The notes beneath the pieces were generated by a model. The model did no database searches, was not told the DNA's origin, and saw only the letters and a program-made list of their open reading frames with translations. The position numbers and the translations under genes are program-made. A DNA stretch of 64,000 bases from contig CM056553.1 in NCBI GenBank assembly GCA_029721515.1, positions 14,016,447 to 14,080,446 of the forward strand, in the 5' to 3' direction. The DNA is from Synanceia verrucosa (lineage: Eukaryota; Chordata; Actinopteri; Perciformes; Synanceiidae). Below, one piece after another: positions 45,801 through 58,302 of this stretch (positions within the stretch are counted from its first letter, which is position 1; the number at the start of each line of letters is the position of its first letter).

Positions 45801-46302
45801 GACCGAACGTGAAAAGAGACACACGTTGACCCTGTTCTCTTTTCTATTTCCTCGTGTCCTTCCTTCCTTTCCTCCATCCTCCTGTCCCTTCCTCCATCTC
45901 TGTCTCACTCCCTATCTCTTTCTCCTTGATATTATTAACTCATTAAGTTTTTTTCATTATTTTTAATAAAAGATGAGTTATGGCTTTAGCCTCACTGTGG
46001 CAGCATCCCCCCACACCCTCCTCCTCCACCACCTCCTCCCTTCCCCTTCAGCCACTTACTCCCTCCTCTCCTTCTCTTCTCACCCACCCCGTTTTTCTTC
46101 CTTCTTCTTGGACATATTGTGCCTCCTCTAATACATTTGACCCTTGAACTGCAGTTTCTGACCTCGGTGTTGCTGGTTACAACCTTCTGGCCATCTTCTT
46201 GGCTTTCACCACAGTCACTCACATCTATCAATCATCTCTCTTTCTCATAGCGCTGAGCAGTCTTTAGATGGCATTCATAAGATTTATGATTCATGATTCC
46301 CT

Positions 46303-46303
<1 letters not shown>

Positions 46304-46365
<62 letters not shown>
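46304..46365. repeat. Compound (GT)n(GA)n microsatellite
   Basis: GT run followed by a GA run, mirrored in composition by the array at 43922. Confidence 0.97.
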
Positions 46366-46368
<3 letters not shown>

Positions 46369-46502
46369 GAGGGAAGGAAAAAGGGAGAACGAGAGACAGA
46401 GAGACTGAGAGAGAGAGAGAGAGAGACGGTCTTGTCGATGACACAGTTGAATAATGACAATATCTATGATTGATAGCTTATACAGAGTCGAGTGTATGTG
46501 CA

Positions 46503-46504
<2 letters not shown>

Positions 46505-46541
<37 letters not shown>
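46505..46541. repeat. (GT)n microsatellite
   Basis: About 18 GT units. Confidence 0.97.
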
Positions 46542-46614
46542 AGTTAGAGTGACAGAATGAGAGAAAGGCAGTCCTTATGTTTTGTCTCCCCCCAACCCCA
46601 CATTAATCTGATGT

Positions 46615-46644
46615 TAAAGAAGCAATGATGAATGGTTTTCATGT
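46615..46644 (+). repeat. 30-bp dispersed repeat, copy 2
   Basis: Second copy of the 43270 repeat, 3.3 kb away, with two mismatches. Confidence 0.6.
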
Positions 46645-47457
46645 AGTTTGAGCAGGCAGTGGTCAAGAGATGGAGACATGTAGTAAGTGACCAGAATTAC
46701 TGAGGGACACATAGTATTTATGTAGGAATAGATGGACTCAAGGAGATGAAAGCATAGTAAATGTCCTTCAGTTAGAGAGGACAGAGCACCAACTCTCTAA
46801 GTTATTAACTATGCTGGGTTTCAGCCATGAAAACCCTAAATGAAACATTTACTGCATCTGTTTGTCATTTTCATCTGACTGTGAGTCAGATTGTTTTAAA
46901 AGCCTTTTTAAAGGCATTTCAATGATACATCGCTTGTCATTATGTTAATAAAATCCTCACTACGCAGTACATGGAAAGAGTTGTTCACTGTAATTATTCC
47001 TCCCTCAAGAAGTAAGCCTTTCCAGTGCTGCTGCATTGTAAGTGATGGGGACAAAACCCAGTCCTTGAGTCTTTGTTCTGTGCAACAACGTCCAGCCGAG
47101 TCTCCAGCAGTCTGCACAGCCAAAGTCAAGTGAAAGTCACCGTCTCTTCAGTCAGTCAGTCTCTTCTTATTTGTGTTTCCTTTGCCACCCTGGTAGTCAC
47201 ATGTCTGTGTTTCTCCTGACATTAGTAGTAAAGCCAGCCTGTCAGTCTAAAGATATGGTCACTTTGCCCTTCTGTTCAACTGAATTGCCCCACATGCAGC
47301 CCAAAAAAGGACAAAAAATTAAGTTTCTGATGCAGGTAATACATAAATATTGTTTAGACCAATCTGTGTGATACTGTGTAGTATTTGGTATGTTTATATG
47401 CTATGTATACAACAGTAACATATATTTAATATATATTATCTTTAATATAGTTCTATA
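46645..47457. other. Gene-free stretch
   Basis: Ordinary sequence leading into the Tc1 element. No exon seen; ends AT-rich. Confidence 0.5.
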
Positions 47458-47459
47458 TA

Positions 47460-48625
47460 CACTATATAGCCAAAAGTATTCGCTCACCTTGACTCGCATA
47501 TGAATTTAAGTGGCATCCCATTCCTAATCCATAGGGTTCAATATGACGTCAGTCCACCCTTTGCAGCTATAACAGCTTCAACTCTTCTGGGAAGGCTGTC
47601 CACAAGGTTTAGGAGTTTATGGGAATTTTTGACCATTCTTCTAGAAGTGTATTTGTGAGGTCACACCATGATGTTGGACGAGAAGGCTCTCAGTCTCCAC
47701 TCTAATTCATCCCAAAGGTGTTCTATCGTGTTGAGGTCAGGACTCTGTGCAGGCCAGTCAAGTTATGTTGGAAGAGGAAGGGGCCAGCTCCAAACTGTTC
47801 CCACAAAGTTGGGAGCATGGAATTGTCCAAAATGTCTTGGTATGCTGAAGCATTCAAAGTTTCTTTCACTGGAATAAGGGGCCAAGCCCAGCTCCTGAAA
47901 AACAACCCCACACCATAATCCCCCTCCACCAAACTTTACACTTGGCACAATGCAGACCAACAAATATTGTTCTCCTGGCAACCACCAAACCCAGACTCAT
48001 CCATGAGATTGCCAGATGGAGAAGCGTGATTCGTCATTCCAGAGAACGTGTCTCCACTGCTCTAGAGTCCAGTGGCGGCGTGCTTTACACCACTGCATCT
48101 GATGCTTTGCATTGCACTTGGTGATGTATGACTTGGATGCAGCTGCTCGGCCATGGAAACCCATTCCATGAAGCTCTCTGTGCACTGTTCTTGAGCTAAT
48201 CTGAAGGCCACATGAAGTTTGGAGGTCTGTAGTGATTGACTCTGCAGAGAGTTGGTGATCTCTTCGGACTATGCTCCTCATCATCCGCTGACCCTGCTCT
48301 GTCAGTTTATGTGGCCTACCACTTAATGGCTGAGTTGCTGTCGTTCCCAAACACTTCCATGTTCTTATAATACAGTTGACAGTTGACTGTGGAATATTTA
48401 GGAGCGAGGAAATTTCACTGGATTTGTTGCACAGGTGGCACCTTATCACAGTTCCACGCTGGAATTCACTGAGCTCCTGAGAGCGACCCATTCTTTCACA
48501 AATGTTTGTAAAAGCAGTCTGCATGTCTAGGTGCTTGATTTTATACACCTGTGACCATGGAAGTGATTAGAACACCTGATTCTGATTATTTGGATGGGTG
48601 AGCGACTACTTTTGGCAATATAGTG
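47460..48625 (-). mobile_element. Tc1-like DNA transposon, decayed copy A
   Basis: Terminal inverted repeats (CACTATATAGCCAAAAGTAT at the left; TTGGCAATATAGTG at the right) are flanked by TA at 47458-47459 and 48626-48627, the Tc1/mariner target duplication. Length 1166 bp. The minus strand encodes a Tc1-family transposase: MGRSQELSEFQRGTVI helix-turn-helix start, NIPQSTVNCIIRTW, GRPHKLTEQGQRMM and HVLWNDESRFSIWQS (first catalytic Asp). The best frame (48548-47997) is interrupted, and the C-terminal half (WLPGEQYL...KFGGGGLWCG) continues in another frame, so it is inactive. Confidence 0.92.
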
Positions 48626-48627
48626 TA

Positions 48628-51600
48628 TCTCTCATTGTTACATCTTCCCTCAACTGTTAGAACTTGAGTAGTGCAGTTTGTAACAGTTGGGTGTAGATGT
48701 GTGATTGTTACTTGACATGAAAGTGAATTTTATTTGTAGTAGAAAAATGGGTATTGTGTATTTATGTTTGAGAGTTTGAACACAAACATCCACTGAGTTA
48801 GTAATGCTCAAGCAAACTCTGCTACTGAGTGGCTTTTAAAAATTGCATGTTCTCAGTTTTATGCTGCTGAGTCCTAACGCCACCACTGCTTACCACTACA
48901 GTCTCTTCTTTCAATTTTTCAGGGCTTGGTATTGTTGTTTTGCTAAGCTCTAATGTCGGTGTATATTTACATTGATCTTTGATTCTTTATTGAAACTGTG
49001 TTTGGGGGAATAACCCTTCTTGCAGAATCCTGCAGAGCCAAATCTAACTGTAAAGTGTTTGTCTTTTACTGTATTTTGTCTCTCATGTTTTAATGTGTAG
49101 TTGAGCAAAAGAAAAAGAAATCACTTTCTAGCACACAGGAGAGATGGTGAGAGTAACATCTGTTGAGCTGATGCCTAGTTGTTATGAACACCAAATAAAT
49201 GTTTCTCTGTGGTTGAATGGGTTGTAAATCCCCCCATCACTTGTTTCCAGCTGATACCTGACATGCAGATGGATATTATGTGCACTTCTGTGTCAGTCCT
49301 CAAAGGAAATAGCTTGAGTATGGAGAAGGTTAAGAGTTAATGTGGCAATAGTTTGTGTGCAGACAGCTGTGATGGATAGTTTCCAGTCTATTTGTATTAC
49401 CACTCATACGGTGTTTTCTGCATCATCCCACATGATAATCCATATTCATGTATTCTGTAGCACCCCCAAAAATAGTAGTATATATTACTTATTATTTATA
49501 TATTACTGTATTTGTATATATTTCTTTATTTATATATTTCTTTATTTAAGCTGCCCTTTTATTTGAACAGTTTGGTTTGGTCTGTATTTTTGTATGTTGG
49601 AGGAATAAAGCATGCCATTTTTCAGTCGTCAGCCACTTTTACTGTAAGATACAGTGCAGACAATACATTTACCAGCTTTAATGAGCAACAATAGAGACAA
49701 AATCTGCAATCCTCAAAATAGAGTCATAGCAGTAGTTTGCATTCAGCACATTCAGATGTCAAACATTTAAAGACATGAAGTAGTGAGTTTACTAAAAGTC
49801 AACATATCATTTTTTTTCTTCCTTTCTCTGATATTGTTACCCTTTTAAAAACACAAAAAACTAGTGGCCACCATCATCAAGAGATGATTTAAGCCAAAAC
49901 ATATTTTCGTTAAAAAATGACTATGGTCATTATTTTAATAGGGTGACGATATGGTGAAACATCCATTCACATTTACTTTGTCCAGATTGAAGTTGTGATA
50001 CTTTGTGTTTCCACTGGAGAGCACTCTTGAGTCAGTATAAACAATATAGTTTATGAAAACTGATGAGCAACAAGTTAATTGGGTGGTTTCATTCAAGCTC
50101 CAGAGCTTCAGTACTATCCACTGTTAATTTGAAAGAAAATCAAGGCCCCATGTTTCCCCGTGTGATGGTGGGATACAGCAGAAGCTCCATCAATGACACA
50201 TCATCATGTTGGGGGCTTACAGATGGTTCTTGCTGGTAGAAGAGACACAAATCAAGAGGTTTCAATCACTTGGGGTGTACACTATGTGGAGGACAGAATC
50301 ATTCACTTAACCTCTGTGGTGAGTGTGGATTAGCTCCTCCTCTTGGAATAGATATTTGCGTCAACAATCACATACAATACAGGGCTGTAAATTAATGATA
50401 GAGAGGTATAATGGGTGCTAGAGAGTTTAAAGTTGTGGGTAAATAATAATAATACTTTTCTAAAGAAACAATATTTTTTTTTGAGCTATACATGTTAAAA
50501 ACACCAATATTAAACCAATAGTCTTGTGAAAGTAAAAAAAAAAATCAATAATAAAGGCTAAATATCAATAAAATCTCCTGGCCTTTTTAAAATGACTTTC
50601 CACCACCAACCCAGTTCAAGATGGCAGTAAGATGTAATGGTAGCTTTCTGTCTGAGTGCTGTGAGGAATCCTCTTAACGCATGATGAGGCATCATTTGTT
50701 TTTAATATCTGGCTATTTAAAATATAACGGATATAATAAAACTGTGCTAGAGTTGGTGTCAGTGTTGATTCTGCACTTTAATTTTTTTTAAACATACTTT
50801 TGTTCTTTGGCTTTAATTAACGTACCCTTTACAAACCAGCACAAACAAAGAGCAAAGGAGCAAACAAACATTGAGTGCAGGATGTGAAACTGGACGATGT
50901 ATCTCGTCTGGGCTGAAAGCACATTTCTTGGCCTAACAAGCATATTGCCATATGGCCTCATGCAGCGTGAATGACACCGCTTGTATCTGTGTGTCACAGA
51001 TCATTTGTTCTGGGCATGCCATGGTCTGTGGGGGCTATAGGAACATCGGTGTGTACAGTATCTGCTATCGTCTATACTTACGTGGAGTATTGTGCGTGCT
51101 TCCACTGCAGTACTGATGGCTTCCAAATAGAGGGGCTTTCATCCATCTGCCATTGTCTGTCACTTGCTCTTTCTACGTTGCCTGACGGATTCTGGTTCTT
51201 GGTTGCAACCGCAGTATGATAGTGAACACAGCACCCACCTCACCAACACAGACTCAGCATGACCTGCACTCATGGAGAAGTGAGAAGTGAAGGACTTTTG
51301 AGTCCTGACTGCATTTCAGCCCCATGTCATTTTTTTCATGAAACATTAAATCAATATTTGCTGAATAATAATTTACCTCTCATTGCCATTGACATCAGTG
51401 GCAGGAGTACCATTTGCAAATTGAATAGTAGCTGTGTTTGTAGCTGTCCCGCTGTTCATTTCTTGAAGCATTAAGTTTTGCTCTGCTAGACCTGCTCTGC
51501 AGGTTGCAGGAGTGTGGCCACACAGCAGTGTCACCTCTGTAAGCTGGTCTCTGGCTGAGAGGGGGACGAGGAAAAGAAGAAATCAGAAACAAATGTCCAG

Positions 51601-51825
51601 AAACTGATTCTGAAACTAAAATGAGTGATATGTATCACCTACAGCTAGTGTTTTCAAATGTGTGCAGCAGTCCAACATTTGAGCTGCAACCTGTTTGCTC
51701 CTCTGGTGAGACAGATAGCAGTTAGCTTGTGATAGCGTCATGGATAACTTTACCGGCAGTGTGTCTCAAATATTTGTTGCCTTGATTATCCAGATAGGGC
51801 CACAGGGAGATAGAGTAAGGTTTTC
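48628..51825. other. Gene-free stretch between Tc1 copy A and the foldback element
   Basis: AT-rich unique sequence. No recognisable exon, RNA gene or repeat family on either strand. Confidence 0.45.
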
Positions 51826-51829
51826 TTAA

Positions 51830-52570
51830 AGGGGAAGTGCATTTGTTTTACAAATTGGACCTTATTTCTGGGATAAAATACAGTCATTTACTCACCCATT
51901 TCACTTTGGAGTCATTTGGAGTATTCCCGACTATACTGGATTTGATGATATCCATTTAACAGGAGTGAAGCCAGCACTGAAATGCAGCCAGTAAATGACA
52001 TAAACTTGACCATTTCTCAAATGACAGTCGTTTAATAAGATGGGCTACACTATTACTATTCTCATTTGAACTGTCCGTAACTTGAGAAAATTCTATCTGT
52101 AAACAGACTCTACTTCCTGTGTATCATAGGACCCCTAGTGCCCACCTATGTGGTCTTCACAGTGCTTGAACTAAAACAAAGCATGTATGCATATGGACAA
52201 CATCATCAATAGTATTTAAGTTCAGGCACTGTGAAGGCCACATAGATGGGCACTAGGGGTCCTTAGTAAACTATGATACACAGGAAGTTGTTTACAGATT
52301 AAATTTTCTCAAGTTACGGACAACTCCTAACTTAAATGAGAATAGTAATAGTGTAGCCCATCTTATTAAATGTCTGTTATTTGAGAAATGGTCAAGTTTG
52401 TGTCATTTACTGGCTGCATTTCAGTTCCCCATTCACTCCTGTTAAATGGATATCATCAAACCCAAAATCATTGGAAATACTCCAAATGACTCCAAAGTGA
52501 AATGGGTGAGTCAATGGGAGTATTTTATGCCAGAAATAAGGTCCAATTTGTAAAAAACGGCACTTCCCCT
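51830..52570. mobile_element. 741-bp foldback (long palindromic) DNA element with TTAA flanks
   Basis: The two halves are near-perfect inverted repeats of about 340 bp around a short AT-rich loop near 52.17-52.22 kb. Ends are AGGGGAAGTGC and GCACTTCCCCT. TTAA flanks both sides (51826-51829, 52571-52574), the target duplication used by piggyBac and Kolobok transposons; the AGGGG terminus is not the usual CCY piggyBac end. No coding frame. It is a non-autonomous foldback/MITE-like element, 169 bp downstream of the hrh2 stop. Confidence 0.85.
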
Positions 52571-52738
52571 TTAAATTGGATAGAATCTGTTCTGTTAATC
52601 TAATCTCTGTTGAGGCATGCAGTTAATTTGCTAAGGCTGTGTTGTTCCAGTCATAATGGGCAGTGGACAAGCTCACATCTATACATAATATGTAGCATTG
52701 TTGTTGGAGAAGCCAATATTTCAACTTGGCATGTTTCC

Positions 52739-53821
52739 TTAATCCGGGATGATATGTGATATTTTATGATTCATTACAGTACATATATTACATATTGATC
52801 CTTCTACTGCTTTACCTGCTGTTACAGTGGGCGACAGCTGTCGGCTCCTCCACCCACTGTAAGTAGGGCATCGACATCTCAGTAGATGGCTGTAGGCAGA
52901 CCTGAAGTCCCTGTTGAGGGCTCCATAAAGGATAGGGTTGAATGCTGAGTTGGCGTAACCCAGCCACAACACAATGGGGTATTCTGGTACTATGCTTGGG
53001 TCTGGATGCTCCTTTAGGCCCAACACTGTGAACAGGATGAAATATGGCAGCCAGCATACCACAAAAGCCCCGATCACTGCTGCCAGTGTCACTGTGGCTT
53101 TGTGCTCCCGCAAAGCCACAGCCGTTACACTGGAAACCACAGTGGCTCTGGTAGAAGAACTGTTCCTGCAGTTGTAGCTTGTGATGCAGGTGGGTCGGGT
53201 ATTGATGATGCGCTTGGCCTGTGCCCGTGCAATGCGAAGTATTTGGAGGTAGGTCCAGCACATAGCCACCAGTGGCAGGTAGAAAGTGAGGAGAGAGTCT
53301 GTCAGTACATATGGTCTGTTCAGCTCGAACCGACATTTTCTCTCTGGGGCCCAAGGGCCTTGGTTCTGCACCGTCCCATTAACGGTGTTCCATCCCATTT
53401 GGATGGGTAAGAAAGACACGGCCACAGACACTGTCCAAACACTGGCCATGGCCACGGCAACTCTCCATGGCAACACCAGTGAGGCGTATCTCAGAGGCAT
53501 GGTCACTGCCAGGTAGCGGTCCACACTGATGGCCAGGAGAGTGAGGATGGAGGCGGTGCACAGCATGACATCCATGGAGATGTAGAAGTTGCAGAAGGTC
53601 GGGCCGAGTGGCCACTCATTGTTGAGCTGGAGGAGGGCAGAGAAAGGGAGGACCAAGAGGCCGAGCAGCAAGTCAGTCACAGCCAGCGACAAGATGAAGC
53701 AGTTGGTGAGGCAGCGGAGGCGTCGAGAGGCACAGACAGCCAGGCACACCAGCACATTACCGCCGACAGTCAGCAGGATGAGGAGGGACAGGATGATACC
53801 CAGAATCACTTGTGACAACAT
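52739..53821 (-). CDS. hrh2: hrh2: histamine H2 receptor (class A GPCR), intronless frame
   Basis: Gs-coupled plasma-membrane receptor for histamine. One frame of 360 residues has seven hydrophobic helices: TM1 about 4-28, TM2 40-62, TM3 75-100, TM4 120-141, TM5 171-195, TM6 242-267, TM7 280-300. Key residues seen: TM3 Asp84 in SMDVMLCTASIL, DRY 101-103, TM5 Asp175 and Thr179 in LTDSLLTFYLPL (the histamine-contact pair of H2), Cys77/Cys163, an ECL2 glycosylation site NGT at 148, CWLPY 256-260, and NPILY 295-299. REHKATVTLAAV and WLGYANSAFNPILY are near identical to H2. The third intracellular loop is some 20 residues longer than in mammals, and the N terminus before TM1 is only about three residues. 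An in-frame TGA lies 30 bp upstream of the ATG, so any longer N terminus would need an upstream exon. hrh2a versus hrh2b is not resolved. Confidence 0.92.
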   Translation of the reverse strand: MLSQVILGIILSLLILLTVGGNVLVCLAVCASRRLRCLTNCFILSLAVTDLLLGLLVLPFSALLQLNNEWPLGPTFCNFYISMDVMLCTASILTLLAISVDRYLAVTMPLRYASLVLPWRVAVAMASVWTVSVAVSFLPIQMGWNTVNGTVQNQGPWAPERKCRFELNRPYVLTDSLLTFYLPLVAMCWTYLQILRIARAQAKRIINTRPTCITSYNCRNSSSTRATVVSSVTAVALREHKATVTLAAVIGAFVVCWLPYFILFTVLGLKEHPDPSIVPEYPIVLWLGYANSAFNPILYGALNRDFRSAYSHLLRCRCPTYSGWRSRQLSPTVTAGKAVEGSICNICTVMNHKISHIIPD

Positions 53822-54603
53822 TGTCGCTAGTCCTTCAGTGGAGACCTGATGACATCATCACTGGTGCGCAGTGTAAACCATCATTTTAAACATTAACATT
53901 ACAAGCCTTAGACTTACTGTTATCCCATAGAGAGTGTTTAGGTGCTCCCTTTTTTCAAGGTGCGTACAATCTAAACTTTATGTCTCCATGGTCAAATGTG
54001 CCTTAAGCTCTTAAAACGTGATCCTCAGTCTCTCTCCCTCCCCTGATATTTCCTCTGTCTTAGCTGCTAATTTACTTGACTGTTTACTGTTCTTGTTGGA
54101 CCTGAACCAAAGCTTTCAACTCCCCTGTCATTCAACCACACCAGCATTCCCATTCACACCAGAGACTATATTCATCAGAAAAGTCTTGCTAGAAGTTTGT
54201 CTTATGACAAATGCTGCTACTGGGGATTCCAAATGAGCGTTATGCTTGGCTGTTGAAATGTCTGTGATGACTGTTGAACAGCTTTTGGTCTGTGTGGCTG
54301 ATTCTTGGTGGTCCATGCCATCACTTTGGCTCCAGCACCATCTTCTATGGCTGTAGTGACACCTAGTGGACAGAGATGAGAAACACAGTCAGCACAGTGC
54401 TTCAATGTCAGTTACTTTCTCTTTGTTTGGTTCAACAGTAACTTGTTACATATTATAGTCATTATTTATCATTGTCTTGTTTAACAATCCCTGTGGTAGA
54501 TTATACAAACCCAAATGACATGCATTAAAACTATTTCAAACCACTTGTGTTAACTTGTATTTGACAATATGTTGAGACCCAGTGTTTAATTAGTGCATGG
54601 CTG

Positions 54604-54608
<5 letters not shown>

Positions 54609-54641
<33 letters not shown>
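54609..54641. repeat. (GT)n microsatellite
   Basis: About 16 GT units. Confidence 0.97.
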
Positions 54642-54642
<1 letters not shown>

Positions 54643-56136
54643 TTAATAGACCGTCAGTACATGATGGAATACAATAATGCACAGTATTCAAAATATTTTT
54701 TTTGTATAAACAGAGTCACAAACTGTCATGAGAGTGGAGAATAAAAAGAAATCAAGTAAAACAAAAACTGAAGTCATTCAGACATTGAGTACTGACTTGG
54801 CACCAGGTTTGTAGCTAGTAGCTGATTAAAAATAATAAATTAGTAACCACTGACAGTGTTTTGGAAGAAATTATAAAAATCTGCTTCTAGAACAAGTAAA
54901 CGCAGAAGACTTATGTTTAAACAGTGAGACTAAGCGACATTTTCAATACCTTATCCATCACAACAAATAAATGTCTAATCCCAGAACTAATTTAATTCTC
55001 ATATTTTCATTCTAGCAACCATTCTAAATATTCTAAAACTGAGTGACTGGCCAAAATTTTCATGATGCAGAAACACACTCACTCATTGACATTGATCCCC
55101 ACAAAGACAGCAGTGCAAACACAGGCAAACTATTTAGCTCTGCCTTGCATGATTGCTGCACCATAGCGATAGTTTATCCAGTCACAGTTATTACGTTGTA
55201 CGGACTGCCTTTTTAAGAAAAATGCATGTTGCTGTCCAATGCGAAGGTATTTGTTACTGTATAATGTTCAGTTATTTCATGTTGGTCATTTTGTCGCAAG
55301 CAAAAATACGGCTCCCATTTTAGACAGTTAGCTAATGGGAATTCCAATCCATCTATAATAAAACCATGAGCCAAGACGGTAGTTTGTTTAGCTGAGGACA
55401 AGCTGTGCAACCATGTAAACAGCCAGCATGGCTAAGTGTCTCTGAACAATCTGCTGTAGCTGAGATGAAACCTTGTCTTGTTTTGGTTTTGAATATTATA
55501 ATTGTATGTGTGTGTGTGTATGTTTAATAAATTAAATAACTTTTTGGAAGTTTTTTTTTTGTTATTTGTCCCGTGAACTCTCTCATTAATGATATGCAGG
55601 CATGGGTTTTTAATATGTGCTTGGTGGAATGAGGCTACTTGATAAGCGTGTGTGGAGTGCATGTATTTGCGTCAGAGGGTGGTGGGTAATGTTTGCTCGT
55701 CTATTTTCTAACACTGTAATGGATATTGGGATATTTGCCAGAGTCTCTAACTTATCACCTCAAAGAGAGGGAAAGAGACACGGACACGTTGGCGTCACAT
55801 GAATATGAGAAGAAAGAGCGTATAATAACAAAAAAAAAAACAAAAAAGAAAGATTTTAATTAAATCTGGGTCTACAGAAACCAGAATATTATTGTCTAAT
55901 CTCCAAACTCTCCTGATCTTGGTTTCTCTGTTCTGTCCACACATTTCTGTCACCCACTCGCTGCTTTGAACTTCATCCAGAACAAACACTGATAACATGG
56001 CCACTAATGTATGAAGTGCAGCTCTCAAATGCACATAACATCTCAGTATCAGACAGAGCCCCAGACTGAATCGCTGAGTGAGACCACACATTTTAACTAT
56101 TTTCATCATCAAAATTGGTCTCTCACACTGTCAAGT

Positions 56137-56143
56137 CACACAC

Positions 56144-56190
<47 letters not shown>
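56137..56190. repeat. (CA)n microsatellite
   Basis: CA run of about 26 units with one CG interruption. Confidence 0.97.
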
Positions 56191-56191
<1 letters not shown>

Positions 56192-57598
56192 CTGGAATGA
56201 GTTTTGGCTTGAATCCCAAAGTCCACATATGGACATGTATTATGGTCTCTTATAATAACCTTGTCTTAACCCTGAGACATAATGTATGTGTGTGTGTGCG
56301 TGTGTGTGTTCACACAGATATACTTGCTATCTGCCCTGAGCCAAATACTTTAGTTCCTTTTCCCATGTTACGGTGCATGTGCCGCATTACCATATTCGTT
56401 TCCTGTTTATTTTTGCATAAACATTTGTGTTTTAATAAAACCTTATTAATATACAATCCTGCCCACTCACTTATGAAGAATTACAAGGATGCATACGACT
56501 TATCAAGCACAAATAAGATAACTTACATGCATTTTTATCAGGTCGCTGTTAGTCTGAGCTGACTACAGTTACAGTAGAAAGTCCCGGTCGAAGTCATTCA
56601 CCCTAATGTTGAAGTATGATATCCTCCCATAATAAATAAAGCATCATTCATTCGGACAGTGTGCTACTTTATTACTGACCATCTGTTTTATTTCACAAAC
56701 TTCTCATTAGTTGTCCCTAATGGAAAACAGCGGTGAGTGCCACTACAGCTGTATACATAATCACAGACACACTTGCATGTCGGCCTGCATGCACACACAC
56801 TCACAGACAACCCGAAACGTATGTCTTTGTAATGGGTTTTGAGGACTGTAATGGATTGTAATGAGTGTTGAGTGCTGTGCTTTCCACAGGATGTTAAGGC
56901 TGCTCTACTTTCAGAGCTGGAGAATGTTGTTTCATGTTTTCAAGAGACAACATGAGGGTTGCATGTGGTTTTGAGGACTGTGCTTCAAGAGTTCACACTG
57001 GGACAAGTCTATCTGTGTGTCAAATGCAGTTGGTAGATATATCAGAGATGGAACAGTAAGTAGTTAAGTTTAAGGAGCCTTGTCTCCATGTATCCCATCT
57101 TCCATCACAAGTATGATGCAAATGAGCTGGAGTCTTCATTGTGCCCCACCGAGAACTTCCATTACTCAGTCAGTGGTCTGGTGAAAATAGCCCAATTTGG
57201 GTATTGAGATAAAAGGCGGCCAAGAAAAGAAGCTTGAACAGTGGTTCTTTACCAGACATGGTCTGAGCTCAAAGATGAGTAATGAGGTTATTTACCTCTC
57301 AGCTGGGACTCACTTCTTGATTTGAGATCCTCCAAATACCAAGTATTCATTCTGTGACATTTTTACCAGCCAGATGTGTCATTTTTTTAGAAATAAATAG
57401 ATGAGGAATATCTGCTCTTCCTCAGCTTAATCATTAAAATTAAAGTAATTATGTGTATTCTCATGAATGTAAGGAATGTAGAAATTCTGCCTTCTTAAAT
57501 CATTGGAGTATTGAGATAAGCCTTAAATTGTCAGCAGGGTGTGAAATTAAGCTTTTTTTATGTCGGTGTTACAGACTAATTGAAGATGCAGGAAAAAA

Positions 57599-57620
57599 TT
57601 CATTCATTCATTCATTCATT
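57599..57620. repeat. (ATTC)n tetranucleotide repeat
   Basis: Five and a half CATT/ATTC units. Confidence 0.9.
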
Positions 57621-58289
57621 TGTTCAGGCCTTTCAAACACACTTGGCGGATCTGCCACCAAATAGTTTGCAGGAGATTTAACGCTGTTCCAAGATGACTC
57701 ACTGAACCCAACTCCTTGCCTTGTCTCTGCCATGCTGCTGTGTGGAGAGCTTAGTATCAGCAGCACTGCACAGCACGAGTACACACAGTTATGCCAATCA
57801 TCCATTGGAGTAGATGTCAACTGCAGAAAGGTCAAAAGATTAGATGAATGTGAGAGTGCAAGCAAAAGTAGCTGATGATCATTCTGCAACTTTTCAGCAG
57901 AGCTGCCCATCATTTATTCTAGATTGACTGCACCTAAAAGGAAAGTTATTATTGTCCCAATAAACATATAATTAGTGAGGACTGTCATACTGAAAAGGAT
58001 GTTGAAAGCAACTGTTGTCACTGCATGCAGCATCCAACAGAGCGACTTAATACAATCAGACATCTGAACGCTTCATTTATCCTAATATAATTCAATTGGG
58101 AAAAATATTTGGCTCACTCACTTCCTCAGCTTTTGCAAAGAAATCTATAGCTGTATCACTGCTGTGAATGTGCTGATGCCTTTGCATGTGTTTATGGATG
58201 TGACTTGGTCTGTGTGTCTTCCTGTTTGTCTTTGTTTGTCCTTGAGTGACAGACCCAGAGATAGAGGGGGCAGTAGTCTTGGATGGTGG

Positions 58290-58302
58290 GTTGCTTAGTA
58301 AC
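58290..58302 (+). promoter_or_regulatory. RFX X-box motif in gene-free region
   Basis: GTTGCTTAGTAAC is a complete match to GTTRCY-N-RGYAAC. The surrounding 58.22-58.43 kb is less repetitive and more GC-rich than its neighbours. No gene is recognised next to it. Confidence 0.4.

Noticed and set aside
52812..53615. Other frames overlapping hrh2 (52812-53354 minus, 53102-53410 plus and others)
   Set aside because: Shadow frames of the GPCR coding sequence.
56011..56562. 183-codon plus-strand frame
   Set aside because: Spans the (CA)n run; the Thr-His repeat extends a chance frame.
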